DNA from: Platycnemis pennipes
Lineage: Eukaryota; Arthropoda; Insecta; Odonata; Platycnemididae
Assembly (NCBI GenBank): GCA_933228895.1
Contig: OW121851.1
Span: 112,675,271 to 112,739,270 of the forward strand
Length of the DNA stretch: 64,000 nt
Direction of reading: 5' to 3'
How positions within the stretch are numbered: position 1 is the stretch's first letter; every line of letters starts with the position of its first letter. Below are positions 51,601 to 57,956 of the stretch, one piece after another. The position numbers and the translations under genes were made by a program. Below the pieces are notes generated by a model. The model saw only the letters and a program-made list of their open reading frames with translations. It was not told the DNA's origin and did not search any database.

Positions 51601-54600
51601 ACATTCTCATTGGTTGACTGAGCGATCATATTTCTGAGAACGAGTGACTCAGATGAGTCACTCGTTAAATGAGTAGAAGGTGAACCTGACATCTATTGAT
51701 CATCAAGGCAACACAATTAAATGTATGCTGAGGAAAATTCGTGCAAAAAATCATAGAGACCGCCAGGATTGAGGTGGTAGCTCAGGCGTCCACCAACCTA
51801 TAAAGGGTTAACGCAGCTCGTTTGGTGGGCGTCTCCTTTTGCTTACTTTAATTTTTGATTTATGAGTGAGTGGCTCTGGTTAAAAGATTATTTTTTTCAC
51901 TAAAATTCATTTGTCGTTTCCATGTAACGATTTTGTGTAAAAATAGCAATTTAGGTTTTGAGTTCCTCTCTCCTTCAGTACCTACTTGCTCCATTTATCA
52001 AGACCTGCCTTTTCCATTCTTCCCACTCACTTTTCCTTCTATGACCATCAGATCATGTCTCAAAATGTATCCAATCAGTTTGACTCATCTTTTTGTAGCA
52101 TTGGGATCAGTCTTCTTATTTTCACCCCTCATCTCATAACTTCTCCATTACTAACTCAATTCACCCATTTTATCTTTGTCAATTTTCTGATGAAAGAAAT
52201 GGGAATATATTATGCTAGCAGCTAGACATGAGACATCATTTCAAAAGCCTCCGGTCTTCTGTTGCTATTGTTGAATATGCCTCAATTTTCATGGAGGAGC
52301 ATGCTCCAGACTTATGTTTTTATGAAGTGTTTCTTTACTTCCTAGCTTGTACATTACCAGCTGTACCAGTTACCCTCTACTCCCATGCTCTTATACTATT
52401 TAGTCTTTTTTCATTCCATGAAATTCTTACGTTTAGATTCGAGCTCATTGCTTTCTTTTTAACTTTGTGGAATTTCATGAAAATGAAACCCTGAACTGAA
52501 TTCAGTAGATGAATAGTTGGCATGCACTAAAAAATTGTTTCTGAAGAATTCATCATACAGATCACATCTGTTGGCACAATTTTTCCTTGAGATGAGTGAA
52601 TATAATCAGGAAGGGGTTGTGCCTGTGTGGAGTAGTGGTAGAGGATATGTCCATGGAGGAAGGAAATTTTATGGAGAAAGGATGCAGTTGAAGGTTCTCA
52701 TTGACTACTTTTTCTTCATTTTGTCTTTTCTCAACAGTACCAATGCATCCTTTTTTTCAATGTTGAAAATTTCTTGGATGAAATTGCTAGTGTGTGATCC
52801 TTTTTCTTGCCAAGTGTTTCCAATTTTTATCTTATCTAGAATCCACTTAACAATGCTCAATAAACTTTGAGCAATAAAAGAACAGAAGAAAGTGGAGTGA
52901 GTACACGGAGTATATTAGTGTCTTTAATGTCTATGAATTAACAAGATGCATAATTTATACCTTTTGAGTAGTAAAAGTTTTTGTTTTTCCCTTACTCTTT
53001 ATTGCATAGTGTTATATCTTATTCAAATAGATCTAATTAACTTAAAAAAGTTTAGAATATCTCAAGAAGGTTGAATTCACTTTTTCCTGCAGTTAAGTAA
53101 GAACCTGTCAATAGTATTTTTTGACATGATTCTAGTTATAAATGTTAATTGGACATAATTTAAAATATTTGACCTTAAGAAAATGATTCCATGAACCAAC
53201 AACTTCATAAAATGGAGTAAAATTTATTTCAAAATTTTATATTTGCAAAACAATTTCTGTGGCATGCATGTTCCTGGTACTTATGATTTAAAATATCTCT
53301 CGATAAATTCTTGGCATGTATGAAATAAAATTTTCTATTCCAATTCCATCATAATATTACAATCCATGATCTAGGTGTTTCAAGAAGATATACCATTATT
53401 ATTGTATACATATATAGGATTCTCACCTTTATTTTCCAGGAGGCTGATGTGATCCGCAGAGATTCTGAAGAAACAAAGAAGAATTCTCATAGAGTAGGGG
53501 ATAGGGCTGACTTGCTAGCATTGGAGGTGGCAGTTACTGGTGAAAAATTGAAGAAACTTGAAGAGCAGGCTAAAGCGAATGAAGAACTGACATCTGAGGT
53601 GAGTGAAAATTCACAGGCATGGCATTTGTGATGGTTTCTATTGTACACTGATGTGGAGAGTTTATGGTTATGTGGGATTGAAAGGGAATCATTTACATTT
53701 ACCTAAATGGTGCACAAAGTTAACAGCACAATAATACTTTTCTTTCAGGCAAAAGAAAAAGTTGGGCAAGCAAAATCACATGCAGATGAAGCAGCTGACA
53801 AGGTTGAGAAGGCTTTAGGAGAGGTTCAGGGTATCTTGAGGGAGCTTAGTGGTCTGCCAGACCTCGGTGAGTAAAGCTATTTTGTTCCCCTGCAAAGCCA
53901 TGGAAGAGTATGTACAAGGGGTCAGTGTAAAATAGATCAAAGAATGGATATCAATCCTCAATCAGAAGTTACTAAGAAACAACTATTCATAGAAAAACCA
54001 TTATTTCAGAAATATTACTCTGCGAATAATGAAGAACACACGTTACTTGAGTAATCTTGCTACTTTTAATGCTGTGCACAAGAGGGCTTGAAAAAAATAA
54101 TTTTTTTCTACTTTTGGCAGCATTATGGGATAACCCTTATGACTTAGAATTTGTTTTTCATTATTCTAAGTTCCTATTATTTTCATATTCCTCTGCTGAC
54201 CGACCTCATATCCTTTGGTATGTACATCAATATTGTATTGATTTAGTTATTACTTTCAGGTGCAATTGCCATTAGTACCCATGGGTAAAAATCCACTATT
54301 TGTGGATCCACAATAAGTGGCGATTTCGGCATCCACTAAAATTTTAGTGGATCCACTAGTAGTGGATCCACAATTAGTGGATCCACAATTAATGGATCCA
54401 CAAATAGTGGCGATATCGGAGTCCATTAAAATTTTCGAAAATCGACATGTTTAAGCGGAAAAAAGAAAGCAACATCCACAGTAGCGTTTGCACTGGTTAA
54501 GGCGCGAAATTTGTCGTACTCCGGGGTTTTCACTTCTCGCTGTAGCTTTTCCCTCAGGGATTCGTCCTCCATGCTACTTCTGAAAACTTGGTAGAGTGTT

Positions 54601-57600
54601 TTTGGACTACATTCTTTTTATTGAAGTCTTTTACGAAAGATATCGGCACTATCGCCTTTCCACTCTCTCCGCGAAACATTATACATACGCAAAGCTCGCC
54701 ATGGCCTTATGTGAAAATCCTCTGATGCAACAAAGATTACTGGAAACAAATATCCGTTATCAATATGACTGGTTAAACAGTTTATTTGTGCCGCGTCTGT
54801 TATTGGTTGTTGTTACTATGGTTATGGGGGTTACGGGTTACGATCGAACGTCGCGTGACTGCTAGATTTTTGCTGATCTACACGAATTTGAATAACTACG
54901 ACCATATAACTCAAAAACTAGCGAATTATGATAGAAAAACGATTGTATATTGAAAAATAGATACCTACCTACCCTGCGGTTTTGCGGCAAATCGTATTAC
55001 CAACAATTTCATCGTCTACCTATAATTATTGGTAGTTATTATGCGTAGACGCAGAAGAAGACGTCATAATCGTCGCAGAGTGTCGCCGTCACGATTAAAG
55101 CAAATTCAAAGTTCTACTTATGGGAAAAGTTATACCTATTATAGTCTTGAAAAATAGATTTTATAATTTGATATTATTTGTGGGACTAAAATCCATAGGT
55201 TGTTTGCAAAAGTTTAACCCCTAATCAATTGGATGGGGAAATAAAAGATGGGAGGAAAAGAAGAGGCATAAGGGTTATAACAATTATTTTAACAGTATCC
55301 TGTCGACAAAAATGGAATTGTTAATAATGCCATTCATTATATACAATAAAACGTGCATATCCTCTGAAAGGAGGATATCCACAACATAGGTTATTGGATA
55401 CATCTAAGGATCCACTAAAATTTGTGAACATCCACAATCTATGTACTTAAGTGGCATTAATAGTGCCTATTTGCATTAGTGGATCACTATATTTAGTAGA
55501 TATCCACTACATGTTAAGTGAATATCCACAGATTTTAGTGGACATCCACTAACTTTAGTGGACATCCACTAACTCTAGTGGACATCCACAAACTTAAGTG
55601 GACATCCACTATATTTGTTGTGAATATCCACAATAATTAGTGGATATCCACAATATTTAGTGGATATCCACTACATGTTAAGTGAATATCCACAAATTTT
55701 AGTGGACATCCACTATATTTTATGTGGATATCCACAATAATTAGTGGATATCCACAATATTTAGTGGATATCCACAATATTTAGTGGATATCCACTAAAA
55801 TTTTAGTGGATTTTTACCCATGGGGTAGCTCAGAGAACCCTCTGTGTTATCACTTTTTGGATATCTTTTTCATAAATTTCAAGGAAACTTTACTTTGCAT
55901 ATGCAGAATTAGCTGATTAGAGCAATTATGTCAAGCAAAGAAAAATATTTTTTGCACGATGATGTTTTCTATCAAAGAGATGGATATTTTTATCCTTTGA
56001 CTTGCTCTCTCAGTAGAATGTTGACCATATTAATGCTTTTCCTTGAAAATAGATGAAGAAGAGCTTAATGATTTGGCGAAACGACTGGAAGCTGCTGAGG
56101 AGGAATTTGCTAAAGCTAACCTAGATAAAAGAATGGAGGAGCTGAGGGCCAATAAACTTCTGCAGGTGAGTCATGCTAACAGTCACAGTTGAATGATGGC
56201 CGGAGAAAAAATGATTTACCATGAAATAAATTATTTGCATCACATGGTGATATTTTTATCTTCAATTATACCCACCTATGTACTGATTAATGATCTGATA
56301 TGCATATTATTTGGCAATGGCAGCTAACAGTTAAATGCTATTCCACTATTTTCTGGTTTTATTCCCAAAAGCAGTATCTTTTCCATAAGAAGTTGATTGA
56401 TAATTACTTAGCCATCTTATAGTCGCTCATAGACTTAGGACTCTAGGCTACTGCCATAGAGTTTTCAATGGTGTGGTGATGGTTATTTAAATCCACAATA
56501 TCTACCTTAAAAATGTACACAATTAATAATTTGCTTTATTATTTATACAACCCAGTGAAGGTTTTTTCTCAATTTTACCTTAAAAATACCATAGTATGTA
56601 TTCCGGCTGGTCCTACACATTTTTCAAGTGTAAGCGAACTACACTTTCGACACCCCCCCCCCACCCCTTCTCTACCATCACGAATGCTGTCATACTGCAT
56701 CATGAATAGAAATATAGAAATATTTTGATATTTGCTAATATTCTTAGGGCTATAAGATATGAGACGGGTTTTGTTGAGTTGATTAAAACAGCCGGTGCCA
56801 CGTGTTTAAACATATGAAGTGTTTTTTTAGAGCCGCCACATCCTCCTCAGGAATTAAACACGCGAGCGATCATGCACAACGTGGCACGAAAAGTAGACAT
56901 TAGCATTGTGCACCATTGAAAAAGATTGAAAACAAGAAAAGAGTGGAATGAAAGGGCCGCCTGGAGGTAGAGGGAGAGGCCTAGTTCATTTTCCCCAGGC
57001 CCCAACTTTCGTGGAGACCCGTAGACCTCCATAAAACATTCTCAGCTGGTGAAAGGGGGAAAGAACCACGGGGAGAACATTGTCCCAGGTTCCCAAATGT
57101 CTCTGGGCGGCCATGCAGGGCCCTGGGACAGTGTGCAGCTAGCAAGGCAGTGGCTTGGAGCCAAATGATGCAGTTAGCATTCATTGAACTTGGGGATTTA
57201 AGCGTGCGCCGCTAAGTGTAGGGAATCACATTATTTGATGGGTATGTGTGCATGTCATGCTAAGTATGGTTTTGCAGACATTAATTTGTATGATTAATTA
57301 TACATATGATTAATCTCAAATACGTTTTCTTTCTCTTGTGTTTGCTGACAAAATTCTGTGCACTTTGGGTCTACATATTTTGGGGGTTTGTTGGAGCACC
57401 TTCAGTGCCCCCCTAGCCCACATAAAAATAAATAAATATCTATCTATCTATCTATCTAGCCCAGCACCCTACACGGCTGCGTAGTTTGCTTACACCTTGG
57501 TCCGGGCCTGCATAGTGATGGAAGCAATATTTATTTTTCGTTTACACATTGAGAAAATTGCATTCATCATGATTGGCTCATCATGCATTGAAAAAATGGT

Positions 57601-57956
57601 CATTTAAACTTTGATATCACAATTTTTTTGGTGTGCTGTGATAAAGAATATATGTTACACATTCACATAAATAAGCAGAAAATACATTTCACATAAAACT
57701 CTAATTATCCTTATTTTGAAGAGAATCCCTATTCCTTTTGCGTTTGCATTGAATTTTGCCATTACTCATTCTTAACCATGGAGAATCCCTAGATGTATGT
57801 ATGGTGACTCATTTCTATCCATTTATCTTGCAGAACCAACAGTTGAAGGACTATCAAGAGGAGGTAGACCGCTTGAGAGCAGAAGTAATGAATATTGAGG
57901 ACATAAAGAAGTCGCTACCTTCTGGTTGTTGGAAGAGGGTAAAATTAGAACCTTAA
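21450..57956 (+). CDS. LanB2: Laminin subunit gamma (gamma-1 type), 3' portion, 22 exons
   Basis: Secreted basement-membrane glycoprotein chain; pairs with laminin alpha and beta chains. Exons (joined): 21450-21635, 22538-22763, 26912-27021, 27220-27369, 28528-28697, 30863-30995, 31323-31547, 32289-32474, 33700-33897, 36629-36825, 39278-39493, 40023-40293, 41818-41996, 45132-45262, 45570-45680, 46203-46407, 48640-48877, 50498-50700, 53440-53598, 53749-53866, 56053-56165, 57834-57956. All introns are GT-AG and all phases match, giving 1281 residues. Domain order: LEa2-LEa5 start (residues 1-173), L4 (about 174-345), LEb modules (about 346-700), coiled coil (about 705-1281). The order and motifs match gamma-1 rather than beta chains: an L4 inserted in an LE module, the gamma-type nidogen loop, and the ending LPSGC plus a short tail. 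The N-terminal roughly 340 residues (signal, LN, LEa1) are not in the window or were not found. Human gamma-1 is 1609 residues, so the length fits. Confidence 0.96.
21749..22063 (+). mobile_element. SINE family A, complete, intron 1
   Basis: Pol III-type head with A-box (tggctagagcactgg) and B-box (ggttcgattcc) about 25 bp apart, a roughly 220-bp body and a (aact)n tail. Target duplication ttgaatcgtcag / ttgaatcgccag (21737-21748 and 22064-22075, one mismatch). Copies elsewhere: 3033-3526, 9630-9780, 16840-16990. Confidence 0.88.
22538..22763 (+). CDS. LanB2: LanB2 exon 2: LEa3 and most of LEa4
   Basis: Cysteine spacing of two LE modules, including [15 protein letters not shown] and [16 protein letters not shown]-rich codon use compared with downstream exons. 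Donor is gtaagg; a hAT element begins 17 bp after the exon end. Confidence 0.95.
22781..25141 (-). mobile_element. hAT transposon, non-autonomous, intron 2
   Basis: Exact 8-bp target duplication cctccgct (22773-22780 and 25142-25149). Ends cagtggcgtgcggt in both orientations, a typical hAT terminus. The minus-strand frame 23944-23612 encodes the hAT C-terminal dimerisation region ([29 protein letters not shown]). The rest of the transposase is not visible, so the copy is dead. Holds a nested inverted repeat (23820-23983) and a 15-bp hairpin (24257-24298). Confidence 0.9.
23820..23983. repeat. Inverted repeat nested in the hAT element
   Basis: accgaaatgttcgggtgat (23820-23838) and its exact reverse complement (23965-23983) bound a 164-bp segment. 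A second direct copy of gaaatgttcgggtg lies inside at about 23843. Probably a short non-autonomous element. Confidence 0.7.
25150..26911. other. Intron 2 remainder; decayed coding-like stretch on minus strand
   Basis: Between about 26220 and 25300 the minus strand has several adjoining frames (for example [40 protein letters not shown]) broken by stops and shifts, suggesting a degraded gene or transposon fragment. No family recognised. The last 700 bp before exon 3 is plain AT-rich intron. Confidence 0.35.
26912..27021 (+). CDS. LanB2: LanB2 exon 3: end of LEa4, start of LEa5
   Basis: Encodes [23 protein letters not shown] and AAGYSQ, the half LE module that leads into L4 in gamma chains. 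Phase 2 in, phase 1 out; donor gtaaga. Confidence 0.95.
27220..27369 (+). CDS. LanB2: LanB2 exon 4: L4 domain, first part
   Basis: Starts the laminin IV type A domain with [16 protein letters not shown] and ends in YFVAP, matching the YFIAP segment of vertebrate gamma-1. Intron 3 is only 198 bp. Confidence 0.95.
27370..28527. other. Intron 4, no repeats recognised
   Basis: AT-rich intron sequence without shared repeats or open frames of note. Confidence 0.5.
28528..28697 (+). CDS. LanB2: LanB2 exon 5: L4 domain, middle
   Basis: Encodes [20 protein letters not shown] and DIVLEGQGL, the conserved core of L4. Donor is AAG/gtattt, phase 0. Confidence 0.95.
28698..29309. other. Intron 5, first part
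   Basis: Two plus-strand frames (28739-29020, 28986-29255) have no recognisable domain and do not fit the laminin reading; not called as exons. Confidence 0.4.
29310..29800 (-). mobile_element. LINE fragment, intron 5
   Basis: The minus strand reads [20 protein letters not shown] followed by FEMRCY, then the C-terminal region (cgatcgatccattttatctt, ggtcatcgtgtcataagat) to the 3' end at 29310. This is the same LINE family as at 16030-16390, with more of the ORF kept. Confidence 0.85.
29801..30862. other. Intron 5, last part
   Basis: Purine-rich 29880-30140 gives a 154-residue minus-strand frame of low complexity (Phe/Ser-rich), not believed. The rest is AT-rich. Confidence 0.4.
30863..30995 (+). 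CDS. LanB2: LanB2 exon 6: L4 domain, late part
   Basis: Encodes [16 protein letters not shown] and [14 protein letters not shown]. The acceptor is the first AG of a tattaagag run; only that choice keeps phase 0 with exon 5. Confidence 0.95.
31323..31547 (+). CDS. LanB2: LanB2 exon 7: end of L4, first LEb modules
   Basis: [11 protein letters not shown] closes L4, followed by [21 protein letters not shown] and [14 protein letters not shown] of the LEb row. Phase 1 in and out. Confidence 0.95.
31548..32288. other. Introns 6-7, no repeats recognised
   Basis: Intron 6 (30996-31322) and intron 7 are plain AT-rich sequence with nothing recognisable. Confidence 0.5.
32289..32474 (+). CDS. LanB2: LanB2 exon 8: LEb modules
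   Basis: Reads [17 protein letters not shown], then [14 protein letters not shown] and [11 protein letters not shown], the divergent CPCP-type module found at this place in gamma chains. The host frame is distinct from the longer overlapping frame opened by an ATG at 32229. Confidence 0.94.
32631..33140. mobile_element. hAT-type MITE, intron 8
   Basis: Exact 8-bp target duplication ggtgcatc (32623-32630 and 33141-33148). Both ends read tagagatggg inward. Rich in the string gtaattttc/gaaaattac near the ends (subterminal repeats). An inverted copy lies at 47353-47906. Confidence 0.9.
33700..33897 (+). CDS. LanB2: LanB2 exon 9: LEb module with nidogen-binding loop
   Basis: Encodes [32 protein letters not shown] and [11 protein letters not shown]. 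The heptapeptide NVDLNAV (33795-33815) is the equivalent of vertebrate NIDPNAV that binds nidogen; Asp, Asn and Val are kept and Pro is Leu. A 204-residue open frame on the minus strand overlaps this exon and is a shadow. Confidence 0.95.
33898..36628. other. Intron 9, with a candidate terminal-inverted-repeat element
   Basis: 34197-35876 is bounded by cggccatattcattga and, at the right end, the reverse complement of cggccgtattcataga. No clear target duplication and no transposase frame. The rest of the intron is AT-rich with nothing recognised. Confidence 0.35.
36629..36825 (+). CDS. LanB2: LanB2 exon 10: LEb module
   Basis: Encodes [24 protein letters not shown], then [15 protein letters not shown] and GYYNILSGE. 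Phase 1 in, phase 0 out. Confidence 0.95.
36826..38090. other. Intron 10, first part
   Basis: Holds a GC-richer block at about 37160-37530 within AT-rich intron; it reads like the end of an unidentified repeat. Short plus-strand frames at 37678-37900 have no recognisable content. Confidence 0.35.
38095..38286 (-). mobile_element. LINE reverse transcriptase fragment, intron 10
   Basis: The minus-strand frame reads [17 protein letters not shown] and [17 protein letters not shown], the N-terminal part of the LINE RT domain (usual form PIPKK...[16 protein letters not shown]). Confidence 0.85.
38300..39200 (-). mobile_element. LINE 3' fragment with A-rich tail, intron 10
   Basis: A T-rich run at 38300-38352 is the poly(A) of a minus-strand element. 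Upstream, the broken minus-strand frames contain [15 protein letters not shown] and [11 protein letters not shown], the C-terminal block of CR1/Jockey-type ORF2. Confidence 0.6.
39278..39493 (+). CDS. LanB2: LanB2 exon 11: LEb modules
   Basis: Encodes [40 protein letters not shown] and [10 protein letters not shown], two consecutive LE modules. Exactly 72 codons, phase 0 at both ends. Confidence 0.95.
39494..40022. other. Intron 11, no repeats recognised
   Basis: AT-rich intron, nothing recognisable. Confidence 0.5.
40023..40293 (+). CDS. LanB2: LanB2 exon 12: last LE module and start of coiled coil
   Basis: Completes the last LE module ([24 protein letters not shown]) and enters the alpha-helical arm ([18 protein letters not shown]). 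The CxxCPPC cysteines at this boundary correspond to the interchain disulfide site of laminin trimers (family knowledge). Confidence 0.95.
40294..41817. other. Intron 12, no repeats recognised
   Basis: AT-rich intron with a short purine-rich part near 40480-40560; a 102-residue minus-strand frame (41095-41403) has no recognisable content. Confidence 0.45.
41818..41996 (+). CDS. LanB2: LanB2 exon 13: coiled coil
   Basis: Heptad-rich, Glu/Lys-rich sequence ([28 protein letters not shown]). The donor is AAG/gttggt, weak at positions +3 to +5, but phase 0 joins cleanly to exon 14. Confidence 0.9.
41997..45131. other. Intron 13
   Basis: Contains the Penelope-like motif at 42822-42861, a tRNA-like stretch near 43190-43260, and a cluster of ggatcc/gatccg motifs at 44340-44425. 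Otherwise AT-rich without recognised elements. Confidence 0.4.
42822..42861 (-). ncRNA. Hammerhead-ribozyme-like motif (Penelope-type)
   Basis: On the minus strand: CTGATGA (42850-42856), a stem GTTG/CAAC with a 6-nt loop, GAAA, then CCCAGGTA, which can form the minimal stem III ending in the UA cleavage site. One extra T sits between the core and stem II. The layout is that of minimal hammerheads in Penelope-like terminal repeats (family knowledge); activity is not shown. Confidence 0.45.
45132..45262 (+). CDS. LanB2: LanB2 exon 14: coiled coil
   Basis: [20 protein letters not shown] then [19 protein letters not shown]. Phase 0 in, phase 2 out; donor gtaagc. Confidence 0.92.
45263..46202. 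other. Introns 14-15
   Basis: Intron 14 (45263-45569) and intron 15 (45681-46202) are AT-rich with nothing recognisable. Confidence 0.5.
45570..45680 (+). CDS. LanB2: LanB2 exon 15: coiled coil
   Basis: Short exon: [20 protein letters not shown] and [13 protein letters not shown]. The acceptor ggtgaag has a poor pyrimidine tract right before it, but the phase on both sides fits. Confidence 0.88.
46203..46407 (+). CDS. LanB2: LanB2 exon 16: coiled coil
   Basis: [39 protein letters not shown] and EIVAKN; equivalent to the vertebrate AVEIYASVAQL region. Phase 2 in, phase 0 out. Confidence 0.92.
46408..47164. other. Intron 16, first part
   Basis: AT-rich intron sequence without recognised elements. 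Confidence 0.45.
47165..48590. mobile_element. Decayed pogo/Tigger-like element, intron 16
   Basis: Repeated strings aacctccctacaacgaa, aacctccgtagaacgaagt and aacctccgtacaacgaagt (47178, 47297, 48523), and at the right end the inverse form ggaggttttactg (48574-48586), resemble the cagtaaaacctc-type ends of pogo-like elements. The left end and target duplication are not clear. It hosts the hAT MITE at 47353-47906. Confidence 0.4.
47353..47906. mobile_element. hAT-type MITE, inverted copy, intron 16
   Basis: Ends tagagatggg in both orientations; target duplication gaagtgaa / gaagtgac (47345-47352 and 47907-47914, one mismatch). The interior is the reverse complement of 32631-33140 (for example gctgcaaatccttatcagag, gtggtttcatcatgaggaag versus cttcctcacgaagaaaccat). 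Confidence 0.88.
48640..48877 (+). CDS. LanB2: LanB2 exon 17: coiled coil
   Basis: [39 protein letters not shown] and [16 protein letters not shown], matching the vertebrate LLARADAAKALAEEA region. A hAT-type MITE begins 65 bp after its donor. Confidence 0.94.
48943..49256. mobile_element. hAT-type MITE, intron 17
   Basis: Exact 8-bp target duplication ctttcatg (48935-48942 and 49257-49264). Left end caggggcgtc; right end, reverse complemented, cagcgatgtt. Related to 10615-10901. Holds a G18 run (49202-49219) and a short tandem copy of gaaggctactcattcct (about 49138-49180). Confidence 0.85.
49379..50035 (+). mobile_element. Interspersed repeat X, copy 1, intron 17
   Basis: Starts near aatgggattctttgccatat; shares aattgccgaatc, agagtttgt.aaataaaaa, aaccctttcgga, gacacacagctgactctg, gatatccttaatgcaggg and ggtgggcgtc with copies at 51178-51955 and 60736-61255. 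It has an extra block at about 49660-49795. No coding content and no clear terminal repeats; family unknown. Confidence 0.75.
50498..50700 (+). CDS. LanB2: LanB2 exon 18: coiled coil
   Basis: [39 protein letters not shown] and [14 protein letters not shown]. The acceptor is cag/AG; the alternative AG two bases later breaks the phase. Confidence 0.93.
51178..51955 (+). mobile_element. Interspersed repeat X, copy 2, inside the LINE
   Basis: Same order of shared blocks as copies 1 and 3 (gtcgtttaccatat, tgatccgtcaatta, caatcacaactgagactgca, gacacacagctgac, ggtgggcgtc, ttgatttatgagtga). Interrupted by the 255-bp TTAA element at 51553-51807. Confidence 0.78.
51553..51807. mobile_element. piggyBac-like MITE with TTAA duplication
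   Basis: TTAA flanks both ends (51549-51552 and 51808-51811). Termini ccctttacagg and, reverse complemented, ccctttatagg. The related repeat X copy 1 has the empty site with a single TTAA (49917-49920, atccttaatgcag). TTAA duplication and CCCT-type ends are piggyBac features. Confidence 0.85.
52421..53439. other. Intron 18, last part
   Basis: AT-rich sequence; a 117-residue plus-strand frame at 52517-52870 has no recognisable content and does not fit the laminin phase. Confidence 0.4.
53440..53598 (+). CDS. LanB2: LanB2 exon 19: coiled coil
   Basis: [40 protein letters not shown] and ELTSE; 53 codons, phase 0 at both ends; donor gtgagt. Confidence 0.93.
53749..53866 (+). CDS. LanB2: LanB2 exon 20: coiled coil
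   Basis: [20 protein letters not shown] and [14 protein letters not shown], the equivalent of vertebrate LLSIINDLLEQL. Separated from exon 19 by a 150-bp intron. Confidence 0.93.
54278..55824. mobile_element. 1.5-kb element with palindromic GTGGAT repeats, intron 20
   Basis: Perfect inverted ends cccatgggtaaaaatccact (54278 onward, and reverse complement ending at 55824), with a possible 3-bp duplication gta (54275-54277, 55825-55827). Inside each end lie many units of agtggat(at)ccac: about 54285-54425 on the left and about 55370-55810 on the right. A small minus-strand frame (54572-54426) begins [20 protein letters not shown]. Superfamily not identified. Confidence 0.82.
56053..56165 (+). 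CDS. LanB2: LanB2 exon 21: coiled coil
   Basis: [20 protein letters not shown] and [11 protein letters not shown], matching the vertebrate LNKLNEIEGTLNKAKDEM stretch. Phase 1 in, phase 0 out. Confidence 0.93.
56166..57833. other. Intron 21
   Basis: AT-rich ends around a GC-richer block (56820-57200), a C-run near 56649, and a (tatc)n microsatellite at about 57437-57460. The GC block has short frames only on the minus strand; no gene is supported. Confidence 0.45.
57834..57956 (+). CDS. LanB2: LanB2 last exon: coiled-coil end and stop
   Basis: [31 protein letters not shown] and the tail WKRVKLEP followed by TAA. The LPSGC cysteine forms the C-terminal disulfide with the beta chain (family knowledge). 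The tail ends in Glu-Pro. Confidence 0.96.
   Translation, partial: NQQLKDYQEEVDRLRAEVMNIEDIKKSLPSGCWKRVKLEP

Larger units (their letters stand above)
51065..52420 (-). mobile_element. LINE fragment split by repeat X, intron 18
   Basis: 51065-51177 is the 3' end and 51960-52420 the C-terminal coding part of the minus-strand LINE family also seen at 16030-16390 (ccttttccattcttcccact, tcagatcatgtctc, ggagcatgctccaga). The two parts are separated by repeat X copy 2. Confidence 0.7.

Noticed and set aside
56788..57516. Possible hAT element in intron 21 (cagccggtgcc ... ggtccgggcctg)
   Set aside because: The ends resemble hAT termini, but the flanking 8-bp sequences do not match.
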